Origin: Nemophila menziesii
Taxonomy: Eukaryota > Streptophyta > Magnoliopsida > Boraginales > Hydrophyllaceae
Assembly (NCBI GenBank): GCA_029959085.1
Contig: JARWIR010000010.1
Location: 6,097,001 to 6,161,000, forward strand
Length of the DNA stretch: 64,000 nucleotides
Reading direction: 5' to 3'
Made by a program: the position numbers and the translations under genes. Below the pieces are notes generated by a model. The model did not search any database. It was not told the DNA's origin and worked only from the letters and a program-made list of their open reading frames with translations. Shown here one piece after another: positions 1 to 10,009 of the stretch (positions are counted from its first letter, which is position 1; each line of letters opens with the position of its first letter).

Positions 1-112
1 AAAAGATTCGGGTGTGAGACAAAAAAAGAGTTAGTTGTGGGAATGGGCATTAGTTATTAGTTAAGCCCTTATTTGACTCATCACTAATCATTAGGCGTTT
101 GTAAACCCTTGG

Positions 113-122
113 CTATATATTA
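113..122 (+). promoter_or_regulatory. TATA-like box upstream of F-box A
   Basis: A ctatatatta box is conserved in all four copies (also 14,135, 28,263 and 52,550). About 75 bp downstream is a good 5' splice site (ACTGTAAGTT), which suggests a short non-coding leader exon at about 145-191 and an intron before the F-box coding part. This is inference from motif spacing only. Confidence 0.35.
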
Positions 123-864
123 TCATGAATGTTCTCCACAATTCAAAGAAGCTCAACTTCACCTTTCTGACTTCTACATCTCTTGTCACTGTAAGTTTTT
201 TTATTACATTTCTTTATTATTAGATTGCAACTAAAAGCTCACGTTTTTTAATTATAATACACACCTTTCCTGACTTAAACATAATATGGTGTTTAAATAC
301 TAATTCACTGCAAGAAACTCATATCGAATTTGCTTCTGAATCTCTCGTGTGTTGTCTCAGTTTCAGGCATGTTTTTTTAATACATAAAAGAGTCAATATA
401 GACTCAAAATCATTTTGACTCTAATAAGTTCCAAAGCATGTTTTATAATGTATTTAATATATAAACAATTATTGATGGTTCTACTCGGTCACAACTCATG
501 ATTTTTTTTGTAATTATAAATCCCATTCCTTTTCATATAATTTCCTAATAAATATATAATTAATTGTTCCTAGTGAAAGACATCTCTACAGATGTGCCTA
601 GTGAAAGCTACCTAAGCAACAAATGTTAAATTACAGATTCATTGTTGTGCAAAGCTACTTCAAACTTGATCTGCCTTTATTATAGTTTCATGCATTTTAA
701 AGTATTAATTTTTTTGTGTTGTAAATCTGTTAATGTTGACTAGTTTTATGTTAAGAAATGAGGAATCTAGCATTGAAATATAAAATTTGGTGATGTGTCT
801 TTAGTTAAATTTTCTATCTAAAGTATGGTTATATTTGGTGATGATTCGGCTCTTTGAATTCCAA

Positions 865-1421
865 ATATATGGAGTTTTTTTAGATAACGACACTACAACT
901 GAGATCTTATCTCGATTGCCTGTCAAATCTCTTATGGCATTTAAGTGTACTTCTAAGAGGTGGTATAGCTTTGTATCTGATCCCTCGTTTTTGCATATTT
1001 TTAATGGAAAATTTTTTGCATATTTTTAATGGAAGCGTTTTTGCATATTTTTAATGGAAGAGTAAAAAGTACTCATTGTGCATAAAATATCTTAACTTTC
1101 AATGTAGTAGAAACAAAATATACAACGGAAATTAATGTTTTGAATTTCCTTCCAGAAAAAGTGTATCTTGTATCTTGTATCGTCATATAATGGTATACTT
1201 TGTTGTCGGAGTTGGGGTTTTCATAATGGATGTTATGTTATATACATATGTAATCCAGTTAGAAGACAGTGGCTACAATTAAGATCCAAAGTGGAACAAT
1301 ATCATTTTTCTATAAAACATCTTGTATTTGTTTTCTACCCTTTCCATGCTACATCAAGGGGTAGATTCAATGTTTAAGTTGGTCAACACTAAATGCTCTA
1401 CAAGTAGCAATCCTGACGATA
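865..1421 (+). pseudogene. F-box A, copy 1, truncated F-box/F-box-associated protein
   Basis: F-box proteins are substrate-recognition subunits of SCF ubiquitin ligases. The F-box motif is readable at 892-1,010 (EILSRLPVKSLMAFK, then KRWYSFVSDPSF). A 25-bp minisatellite follows, then the start of an F-box-associated domain at 1,168-1,377 (SYNGILCCRSWGF, YICNPVRRQWLQL, FVFYPF). The gene is broken: a T-run after the expected ATG (about 865) gives a stop, the minisatellite shifts the frame, and the gene stops at the array breakpoint near 1,421 where the fourth copy continues. The family assignment is firm; any function of this copy is unlikely. Confidence 0.8.
988..1062 (+). repeat. 25-bp minisatellite in F-box A, 3 copies
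   Basis: The repeat core is tttttgcatatttttaatgg plus aagcg. It lies directly after the SDPSF segment of the F-box region. The 25-bp period is not a multiple of three, so each added copy changes the downstream frame. The homologous position in F-box B (about 55,695) has a single copy-like sequence. Confidence 0.85.
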
Positions 1422-1422
1422 C

Positions 1423-1515
1423 AAGTGTCACCCTACACATTAGAGACATTGTTTTAAGTGTCACCCATCACTTTGGGGACACCATTTCAAGTGTTGCCAA
1501 TCACTTTTTATGAAA
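1423..1515. repeat. Degenerate subterminal repeats of an unidentified transposon
   Basis: Several variants of aagtgtcaccc / aagtgtcgcc and gacaccatttcaagtg occur within 90 bp, immediately after the array breakpoint. Clustered short repeats of this kind resemble the subterminal regions of plant CACTA or Mutator-type elements, but I see no matching terminus or target-site duplication. The same block begins units 2 (15,472-15,560) and 3 (29,577-29,648; shorter). Confidence 0.45.
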
Positions 1516-1914
1516 TAAAAATTAATATACAGTTCCTATATTTTTCTATAGCATAATTCAAACAATCCAAATACTAACAATAAAATAATTTTGTAACATC
1601 TACTAGCCTGAGCTTATACTTCAGCTCTTAACCATTATTTTCATCTTTCTTTTTATCTTCCAAACATCTTATGATTTTCATGATATAAAATATATATAGA
1701 ATAGTTAGATATGCAAAAAATGGAATTAAAGATCAAGAACTTTTCGTTTCAAAAAAAAGCTTACCTCTTATTTCATTTATAAATAATCCATTAATTCAAC
1801 TTCTTGCAAGAATCGTGAAAACTGAGGAAAAAGAAAAAAAAAACTAAGTTAGAGTAAATAACGAAAACACATTTTAGATATTTCACTTAAGGTCCTCCAA
1901 CTTTTAGAATATAC

Positions 1915-2925
1915 AAATATTTACTTGCTCAACACCATTAAGATCATTTATTCTACCAATTGAAGATTTTGATCGCATATCGAAACATTCAGCAAAACCA
2001 TCTTCTAACCACAACACCTTACTAAAACCACATCAATAAAAAAATATAAATGTAAGTATAATTTTTTCAGACACTTAATGAGTTTCAAAAACCTTCGAGA
2101 TACAACATTGTGTGTTTAACGATGAAAGGAATGGTCCCTCTACGAAAAAAAACAAAAAGTAACACAAAGATCTCGAATAATTAAAAGGTTTAACAAATTT
2201 TAACTTTTCTAAGTCAATTCTGTATAAATATGGTGATGAAGCAGCCCAAAAGAACTTTTTAAGTTGAAATGGTAATTAAATAAGTGCAACTTTAATTGGG
2301 CGCGATTAGTAATTTTCAATATTTAAGGGTAAAAAAACCTTGGAACACGCAAATTGTAATGACTTTTGTGACGGTGAATCGAACGATCAGGACAAAGAAA
2401 CACGATTTTCGAATAATCATCACTTAATACCTGGGGTACAAGTACAAATTCTTGAGTCAAATACATGAAAATACTTTCTTACCCCTAATTTTAAATAGAT
2501 TATTAACTCGAAATCAACGATTCTAATATCAAATGGCTTTCGAACTTGAGTGCAAGTTCACGCAATTTATATACTTTGACTTGTGGAAGGTATATACCTG
2601 GTGATAAAATTGTGTGCAATACTCATTGATCACCTCATGCTAAAAGATATTCTCCATCAGGAGTAGCTTTAATTCTTGTAGTTGCGGTTTTCGAATCTTA
2701 AAGCTTGAACTAATTCTACCTATAAAGCATATAAAGATAAAAAAATCAATCTTTAACAACCTATAAAGCTATTTTAATGAGTAATATATCATTTTTTTTG
2801 CTAGGGTTTGATAAATAAATAATTAAAATAGTATATATTACCATTGTCTTTGCGGAGAGCTCTGAGCTTCTTTGGAGCGAGCCACGTTGCATCATTGCGT
2901 TGTTGGCATGAAACTGTATACATCA
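1915..2925 (-). pseudogene. NOL10/ENP2-like nucleolar WD40 protein fragment, unit 1
   Basis: The minus strand encodes the N-terminal part of a NOL10/ENP2 family protein, a WD40 nucleolar ribosome-biogenesis factor. Exon 1 (2,842-2,925) reads QQRNDATWLAPKKLRALRK and ends at a GT donor. Exon 2 (about 2,655-2,719) reads VELVQALRFE, then after a frame change TTRIKATPDGEYLLA. Exon 3 (about 2,515-2,622) reads PQVKVYKLRELALKFESHL. Exon 4 (about 2,225-2,432) reads DDYSKIVFLCPDRSI, and exon 5 (about 1,915-2,030) reads ECFDMRSKSSIGRI. Introns with gt-ag ends remain, so it was copied as DNA, not as a processed transcript. An extra A before the ATTRIK segment shifts the frame in all three units, so it was dead before the array formed. 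The rest of the gene is absent. Confidence 0.85.
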
Positions 2926-3035
2926 TTAATGATACAAATAAGTCAGTAAAAACTCCGTCAGTAAAAACTCCCTAATGGTGGATCAACTTCAAATTATATT
3001 AAACAATTAACTTCATTGATAAATAAGAATAGTAT

Positions 3036-3110
3036 CTCGTATAGTATCATAGCTAAGGAGAAAACATCCACTTTCTTATCATATTTCCTATGCTTGAATA
3101 CTTCAGGAGC
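3036..3110 (-). pseudogene. Single captured protein-kinase exon, unit 1
   Basis: A 75-bp minus-strand segment encodes exactly 25 residues, starting APEVFKHRKYDKKVDVFS and ending MILYE. This is the APE motif and the conserved Asp-containing DVFS segment (subdomains VIII-IX) of a plant Raf-like or ankyrin-type serine/threonine kinase. It is bounded by splice signals: gaaatgacag just upstream, and GAG followed by a donor (GT intact in units 2 and 3, mutated to AT here). No other kinase exon is visible. It lies directly upstream of NOL10 exon 1 on the same strand, so it is a chimera of two unrelated genes. Confidence 0.8.
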
Positions 3111-3154
3111 CTGTCATTTCACATAGTACCTTCTATTATCATTCATTTAATGAA

Positions 3155-3425
3155 ATTATTGTCATTTTCAATGCTAAAAATGGTAAACATAATATTGTCA
3201 TTTTCAATTATAATAAATATCTCCATGGACAAAAATTTATAGATCGCACAAGATCTTATACACGATATTTTATTTGCCTAAATCCCTTATACATTTACCA
3301 TAAGTCAAAAAAAAGTTATTGTGTAATTTCCTGTACAATTAATAAAGTTAAGTTTATCTATATTTTAATAAACAAAATCTAAAATCAAATAAGGAACACG
3401 AAATGCCTAACAATTATTATAGAGG
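3155..3425. repeat. Direct repeat, left member (partner at 8,232-8,500)
   Basis: About 270 bp here recurs in the same orientation 5 kb downstream (caatgctaaaaa, taataaatatc, tccatggacaaaaa, ttatagatc, taataaagttaagttta in the same order). The left member ends where the truncated copia integrase begins; the right member continues into other sequence. The pair is present in all units. Confidence 0.75.
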
Positions 3426-5390
3426 CAACAAAATTTTGGAAAACCTGGAGGACCTCATATTTTGCCCTAAGAAAATAAAACCAAGTATATCGACTAAAAT
3501 CATCTATAAATATCACAAATTATTTATACCGATTATGAGAAATGATTAGAGATATTTCCCACACATCACTATGGATAATGTCAAAACATTTAGTAGCACA
3601 ACTACCTGAAGAAGGAAAAGATAGAGTCTTACTTTTAACCAAATTTGCATACATAACAATTTGAAGATAATGACTTAGGATCTTGATTTTTATTATCAAT
3701 CAAACCAGAACTGAAAAGATGAGAGTAATTGACCTAAGCGTTTGTGTGACACCTCACTAATATTAAAGACAAATTACGAGTAAAAAATTGTAGTGGAAAG
3801 AGTCTGCCAACATTAGGCCCCTTTGCGAGTTTTTTCCTCGTCACCTGAACCTACACAAGACAACCATCACGAGAAAATGGACATCACAGTTGTTATCAAC
3901 TAATTGACCAATTGATAATATAAGATTATTGGATAGACTAGGAGATTTATAAACATTTTTAAATAAAGAATTGATATCTCCTATTGCATTTATAGCTAAA
4001 TGAGTCCCGTTAGCTACTTAGATTTGGGATGAACAATTATATGGAAAAACATTTCATAACGTATCAGAAGATGGTGTCATATAATTGGATGTAGTGGAAT
4101 CAATAAGCCATTATTTATGTGAAGTATTACCTTGGAGCCCCAAGGCGGAAAAAGCAGTCACAATCTTTTGTTGCACCATCTCAGGTATGAGACTCGAGGA
4201 TCCCGTTGTAGATGAGGTTGAAGATTATTCTGAAACCGGAGAATTTTGCACAGTAGCTTGATAAGCATTAACATGGTGGCGAAGCGGTGGCTGAGTGGGA
4301 TATTCTTTGATAAAATGGCCTGGTTTCTCACAATAGTTGCAAACTTTCTTGACGCAATTGGTATCAATATGACCATATTCCTTACATCCGTAACATTGAA
4401 TTCTCGTGCGCTGCAAAGCAATTGGATTCGGATTGACATCTTGTTGAAACACAATTTGGGCATAGAGGCGAAGCTCTTATCGAAGTAATTCTCCAAAACA
4501 AACACCCAAAGATGGTGGAAGATATCTATTCATTAAACTTCTGCGAGTAACCTCAAATTCGCGGTGTAAATTCATTAAAAATTGATCTCTTTTGCTTTGC
4601 TCATGAACACCCAAAACACCAGGAAGAGAAGTAGTAGACACATTTGCACAAACCACCTCGGAAAACTCTCCCCGCAAATTCAAGAAAGAAGAATAATATT
4701 CTTGAATTGAGAGATTACATTGAGTAAAGTTAAGCAATCTCGTACTCCAACTAAAATTGGCGTGCGGAATTATTCAGGTTATGAACCTTCTTCAAGTGTG
4801 TCCTCATGGTTTCCGCAGTCTTATATTCCCATAAATTAAGCACAATTAGAGGGTCGACAAAACTTAAAATCCACGATATCACACGAGCATCCTTAACCTT
4901 CCATTTGGTTAATTCTATTGGAATCTTAGGTTCAGGAGCACTGCCATCAATTTGACCCATAATTCTTTTACAAATGAACAAACGGTAATTCCAAAATAGA
5001 ATAATTTTTTCCATTAAATTGCACCCCAAAAGAATCACTATAAGACATTATGAGAAAAAAAAGAAGATAAAAAACTCATTTAAAATTTGAATTTGGTGTA
5101 AAAGTTACACCACACAAATAACCTCCTTGATCTTTGGAAACTAAACAATACTCTTTTGACACTCAAAGAAAAAAAAGACTCTATTTTAGTTATAAAGCTC
5201 TGATACCATATCAATTCGATTGAAGAACTCTCCATATAAGATTTTTCTATTATATATACAAAATATAGGAGTAATTACAAGGCAAGAAATCGATCATTAC
5301 ATAATTCTAGGCATTACATGGTTTTAGCCCTTGATTCTAGTAATTACATGATTCTATCACCCTGATTCTAGCAATCATATTATTCTAACA
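3420..5390 (-). mobile_element. 3'-truncated Ty1-copia retrotransposon, unit 1
   Basis: Reading on the minus strand: a 5' LTR at 5,209-5,390 (starts TGTTAGAATAATATG), a primer-binding site TGGTATCAGAGC complementary to initiator-Met tRNA (5,197-5,208), and a gag start near 5,048. Next come the UBN2-type gag core (4,477-4,737, with IQEYYSSFLNLRGEFSEVV), two zinc knuckles (CYGCKEYGHIDTNC and CNYCEKPGH), protease and GAG-pre-integrase remnants, and the start of the integrase core (CFDIIHSDVWE, about 3,550-3,620). It ends within integrase near 3,420; reverse transcriptase, RNase H and the 3' LTR are missing. Frameshifts and stops are present. The LTR ends in TA instead of the usual CA. Confidence 0.85.
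5209..5390 (-). repeat. 5' LTR of truncated copia, unit 1
   Basis: This 182-bp LTR is defined on one side by the initiator-Met primer-binding site (5,197-5,208) and on the other by the TGTTAGAA start. No second LTR is found. Confidence 0.75.
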
Positions 5391-5509
5391 CCTTAATTCA
5401 AGCGTATGAAGTAATTTACAATTATCTACCTAAATATATACAACAAGAATTAAGGCTAAGGATATTCTAAGTAAATAGATTATTCTTTGCCTAAATATAT
5501 GCTAACATA

Positions 5510-5885
5510 TGGACGCCTTTTATACAAATATTGAAATTAAGTATGAGTCTTTTCTTGAGCATGTCTATGCAACTTGCTGTGGTTTATGGCCAATTGATGC
5601 TCTATATCAAAGAACCCACAATATTGTATATAATTTAAAGACTTGAAAAAGGGTAAGTTACAGGATTTTGATTTGATCGAATATACAAAATAGACTTGCA
5701 TCACGAAGACAACAATTTATGTCATGTGACAAAAACTAATATATCTAGTCCGCTTCTAGTCATTGGCTATCGCTTCAAGAAGATTGATAATAAAGTAACT
5801 AGGAACTTCATAGTAAGTAGTAATATCGTCCAAATCTACATAAGTTTTCTATTTTGCAACATCAATTTATTTGATAGTTAATTTT
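5510..5885 (+). pseudogene. Unidentified exon-like segment, unit 1
   Basis: Four copies exist in the window (also 20,950, 33,600 and 59,097). A conserved 5' splice site (AAAAGG/GTAAGTT at about 5,653) follows an open stretch in the 59-kb copy. A second conserved block (5,696-5,881) reads HHEDNNLCHVTKT...LVIGYRFKKIDNKVTRNF with no ATG start. I do not recognise the family. Conservation of the same reading in copies inside and outside the array suggests it was once coding. Confidence 0.4.
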
Positions 5886-6311
5886 TCTTTTTTTCGGATT
5901 CATATAATATAATAGTCCATTATTTTACGGAAAAAAATCTGCAAACTATAGGTCATTCCCCACTTTAGACCTAAACTTTAAAAGTCCCTCAAATAGTCCT
6001 TAAATTAGTTTCATCGTTAGCCCCTATACATAATTCATTCAAATATAATTGTTATGTACACACATTTTGTATTAGAGATCAATTGCAAGGAAAAGTTGTT
6101 AGTCCAATGATCATTCAAATTATTAGTTCAATGATATGTCTTTAAAATTTCAGGACCCAAACATAAAAATTACTTGTAATATAAAAAATCATTTAGGAAT
6201 ATTTCCCTTTTATCTTATATGTTTGTGACAGTTTAATTTACAAAATCTGTAAATTTTAACAAATTCATTCTTTTATTGTTCAATTGTATCAAATATCCAC
6301 ATAATCAGTAT

Positions 6312-6337
6312 ATGTGACACTACTCTTAGTGTCACAT
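6312..6337. repeat. Short perfect palindrome (10-bp arms)
   Basis: atgtgacact and agtgtcacat flank a 6-base spacer. Unit 3 keeps it near 34,390-34,415 with one change. Unit 2 has lost the right arm and about 40 bp beyond it. Confidence 0.7.
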
Positions 6338-6849
6338 GTTACTATTCGGTGGATATTGTAAGAAAATTAAAGGAATAATAAAGAAAAGCGTCAAGTAGAA
6401 AGATAATATAAGGAGTTTGTGAATATTGGTATTACCATTGTGAATGATAACCCGACAATCTAGTCTTTTATCTTTGTTCTAAAACTAACCCTAGATTAAA
6501 CGTAACATTTCTAAAGAATTTAATCTTCATTTTCAATGTCAATTTCAACTCCAACTCGAATGTATTTTCCTGAGGACACTAAACATTGTTTCGAAAACTT
6601 ATAAAAGCTCAAAATTTACAAAATTCAGCATATACAAACAATGAAAAATACAAGTGAGACTTTTATTGAGAACATATTACAACTACTCAATCCTACCACC
6701 TTTAGAGTAAGTTTGTCTCATCCAATTAATGCCTTATCAAAAATTTCCACAAGGATGTTCTAGTTGCCACCAGTAGTAGCTTTTGTTGCTGAAGAAAAAA
6801 TAAAAACAATTGATACAACCAAAATTGATACAAACCTGTATCACTCACA

Positions 6850-7489
6850 CTAATACCACAAAGAGCCAGACTTATCAAATAAAAATGTTTTCTTTTGTTG
6901 AAATGTCATGGTCATCGGTTTTTTTGGATTGAGTAGGACATTACGAGCACTTATAGCAACCTTTCTCCACGCCTTATCAACACCGACCGTTATTATGAAT
7001 TTTGTTATGCATTCGAAGTATATAACTTTGTATACCCTAGAAGCAGAAGCATAAGCTAGATACCATGTACCAGAATAATTACACCTGGGAATTAGAGGAA
7101 GGGGCAAGTACTGTTTTGTTTCAAAATTTGCAACATAACAAGGGACTTGAGTAGTGCGAGTACTGCTCCATTTAGGACCTAGTAAAAAAACTATTCCATT
7201 ACAACTCGCCCGAATATTTTCTACACAATCAAGATTTCTCATCGGCATCACTGGAATACCCATATTATGGTCTGGTGTAAGTCCGCATACCATCTCATGG
7301 AATTTTTAACTATGAGTCTATGTTTTGCGTTATGGAGGTGTGCATATATGAAAGAGAGGGACTTGATAATGTTATACCATTCTTTACACACTAACCTCAT
7401 AACATTGTAAATAACATCGGCTGGAAGGCATAAAAGTATCATCATAATAATGTCTTCGGGAAGACATCCTCGCTTTCCTCAGTATTCAT
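6850..7489 (-). pseudogene. F-box C, unit 1 (F-box/F-box-associated protein)
   Basis: A minus-strand F-box protein of the F-box-associated type. ATG is at 7,489. The F-box part reads MMILLCLPADVIYNVMRLVCKEWYNII, and the downstream domain reads RASCNGIVFLLGPK, CYVANFETKQYLPLPLIPR, YKVIYFECITKF, ending SGSLWY and stop at 6,850. It has a 1-bp deletion in the codons after MNTEE that shifts the frame, and a 14-bp segment near 7,251-7,264 absent from the other two copies that puts the two halves in different frames. It would act in SCF substrate recognition if intact, but this copy is broken. Confidence 0.75.
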
Positions 7490-9990
7490 CTGTAATTGCA
7501 AAAAGGCAAAAGAAAAAATCACGAGACAGATTCTATAGTGTATTAAAAGAAAGTGTCTAGACTACAAAAAATCCATTTATATATGGCAATTGGTATGTGT
7601 CTAAACATGGTTAAGCACACCAATGACCTATCTCATGTGATCATACTTATATTGCTCTCCGGCTGGTATGTCTAATCTTGCATTGTCATCAGGATGTGGA
7701 CATTCTATGGTAAACATCCAAACCATAGTAAAAATATTTAATCGAATAAAATGAAGCAAAAAGTGAAATGATATTTTAAAATGATTTATTTTTAAAATGT
7801 CATTAGAAGCTCCTAATTCAGGTAAATTTAATATTAATATGAAAATATGACTTGCTAAATCAAATACTCTCGATGTTTATAATATAATTTTATTATTTCC
7901 CGTTCTTATCAAATTTATAAATTAACTCGACCACCATAAATGTTAGAAAAAACCAAAACGAATGAAAAAATATACACTTTTATTACATCCTAAAACCTCC
8001 ATGAAACCCTTATTACAGTTTAGGTTGGGTTAAGTTTAAAATACTCTAACATCAAATAATCTAGTATAATCAAACACTAGAAAAGAATATACAGACTTCA
8101 TATATTACTTTGGCCAAAGTGTGTCAAAAGATTATATCATCCAATAGAATATAAACATTTTTCTAACCTTTATAATAGTAAGGTAAATAAGTTAATCCTA
8201 TATGTAAGAATTAATATATTCATACACACTTCAATGCTAAAAAACAGTAAACATAATATTATCATTTTGAATTATAATAAATATCCCCATGGACAAAAAC
8301 TTATAGATCCCACAAGACCTTATACACTGTATTTTATTTGCCTCAATCTCTTATACATTTACAATAAATCTCAAAAAGATATTCTGTAATTTACTGTATG
8401 ATTAATAAAGTTAAGTTTATTTACAGTTTTATAAATAAAATCTGAAATCAAATACGGAATATAAAATATCTTACAATTATTAGAAAAGGCAAGACTTACC
8501 AAGATAACAATCCAAGAAGATATTTGTTTGTTCAAATATAATGACCATCGATCTTATTTCTGACAGTAAATTATACAACATTAGAAAAATTATTAAATAT
8601 TTTATTGTAATTAGTACTAATTACAACTATTATCAAATAAATTCTTAAAGAGATTTAAAACAATGAATATTATAAAAAATCTGAAAAAAATTAATAATTT
8701 AAGCATTCATAATTTTAAAATTAAAATAGATCTTTAACCTAACCAAATAGTTTAACTTAATATCTATATTGACATATTTTTTGTCATAAAAATGGATCGC
8801 AACAAAAAAAAGTATAAAAAATAAAAAATACTGTAAAAACCTTTACTCAATAGCATTGACAAAACCCATTTGCAAAATTGAAAATGATTTTGGCTTTTGT
8901 TGTTCTTCTTCTTCTTTTGTTCTATCCATGGAGGAAATCCTTCTTTTGAATGATCCATGGAGGAAATCCTTTCTAAAATGTTGAGTCTTTGGTGCTTGAA
9001 ACTGAGATCTAGATAGTTTGCGCTAAAACTTTTTCATATCTAGTATGAACATATTTTTAGGGTTTGTAATCTTTATGATGAACCTAGAGTCTATACTGGA
9101 TCCATAGTTGCTTTTGGATCCTAAAATTTAAAATTAGGCCGGGATTAAAAAATTAAAAGGCAATCCCTATTGGTTTGGTAATCATGATATTTTTGTACTG
9201 GGTTAATTTGGTACTAGAAATTACAAAGAATAAAATAAAGGAAAATGGATATAAAGCATTATTTTTTTTTTGGCCATGTCCATGTTAATTAGAATTTGTA
9301 CATGACCGAAACTATTTTAGATTGGCTGTCTGATCTAGTCTTACTTGGTATAATTGAATTCGAGTTAACTCGGGAGAAACTTATACTATAGGTATCTACG
9401 TATTCAAGTGTAAATACTTAGTTTGGAAATGGATCATAAATAGTTAAGATATGGAGAAAATTTTGAGGTTGGGGAGCTAATGTATCTTTTGGTTTTGTTA
9501 ATGTTTTATCCTTCTCATGATACTAACGAGCCTTGGTTAGTTGTAGCCTACCGCAAATTTACCCCGGAGGTATATGTCTGCTGCTATACGATAACTCTAA
9601 TTTATTAGTTTATGCAAGTTCTAGAGGGCGGGAATAGGAAACTAACCAATATTATTACTAATTTAAATAGATTTTACCATAATATATGATATAAAGATGA
9701 GTTGAGACAATATATGAAACTCTAGGTGAGTTAAACCATGTATGATAGAAAGGGATCACGAAAGTCAGACGAATAACACAACTAAATCAGAGCATTGAAT
9801 AAAGAAATAATGCCCGATAAAACGTTATGTCTCTTGATCCTATAAATATATCACAAAAATCTCCAACAATACCAAAATATTAGATAATAATAAAACATTC
9901 AAATAACGTCACATATTAAGGATAAATCCCCCAAGTAAGTCCAATAAGCCTACAAAATTATGTTTATTGACCCTATAAATATATCACAAA
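7490..9990. other. AT-rich spacer, no gene recognised (unit 1)
   Basis: No coding region can be supported. It includes the first part of a CACTA-like end (ctacaaaaaatcc near 7,565), continuous with more sequence in unit 3. A minus-strand reading at about 7,610-7,715 (IECPHPDDNA) is conserved in units 1 to 3. The right member of the direct repeat is at 8,232-8,500. A direct duplication of atggaggaaatcct occurs near 8,928 and 8,957. Nothing else is identifiable. Confidence 0.5.
8232..8500. repeat. Direct repeat, right member (partner at 3,155-3,425)
   Basis: Same order of conserved blocks as the left member and the same orientation. The similarity ends at tacaattattag, the point at which the left copy passes into the copia integrase. 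Confidence 0.75.
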
Positions 9991-10009
9991 AGTGTATACA
10001 TCACTCATA

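Larger units (their letters stand above)
1..1421. repeat. Tandem array, partial leading unit (3' part)
   Basis: This stretch matches 14,026-15,470, 28,150-29,575 and 52,439-53,860 almost base for base. It is the 3' end of a repeat unit whose remainder lies left of the window. It contains the promoter region and 5' half of F-box A. The match to the fourth copy stops abruptly near 1,421, at the array breakpoint. Confidence 0.9.

Noticed and set aside
4246..4488. Plus-strand frames overlapping the copia gag and zinc-knuckle region
   Set aside because: Shadows of the minus-strand gag; the same holds at 19,732 and 32,346.
7610..7720. Minus-strand reading IECPHPDDNA...GEQYKYDHMR, seen in three units
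   Set aside because: Protein-like, but I could not place it in any family, and it carries no clear start or splice sites.
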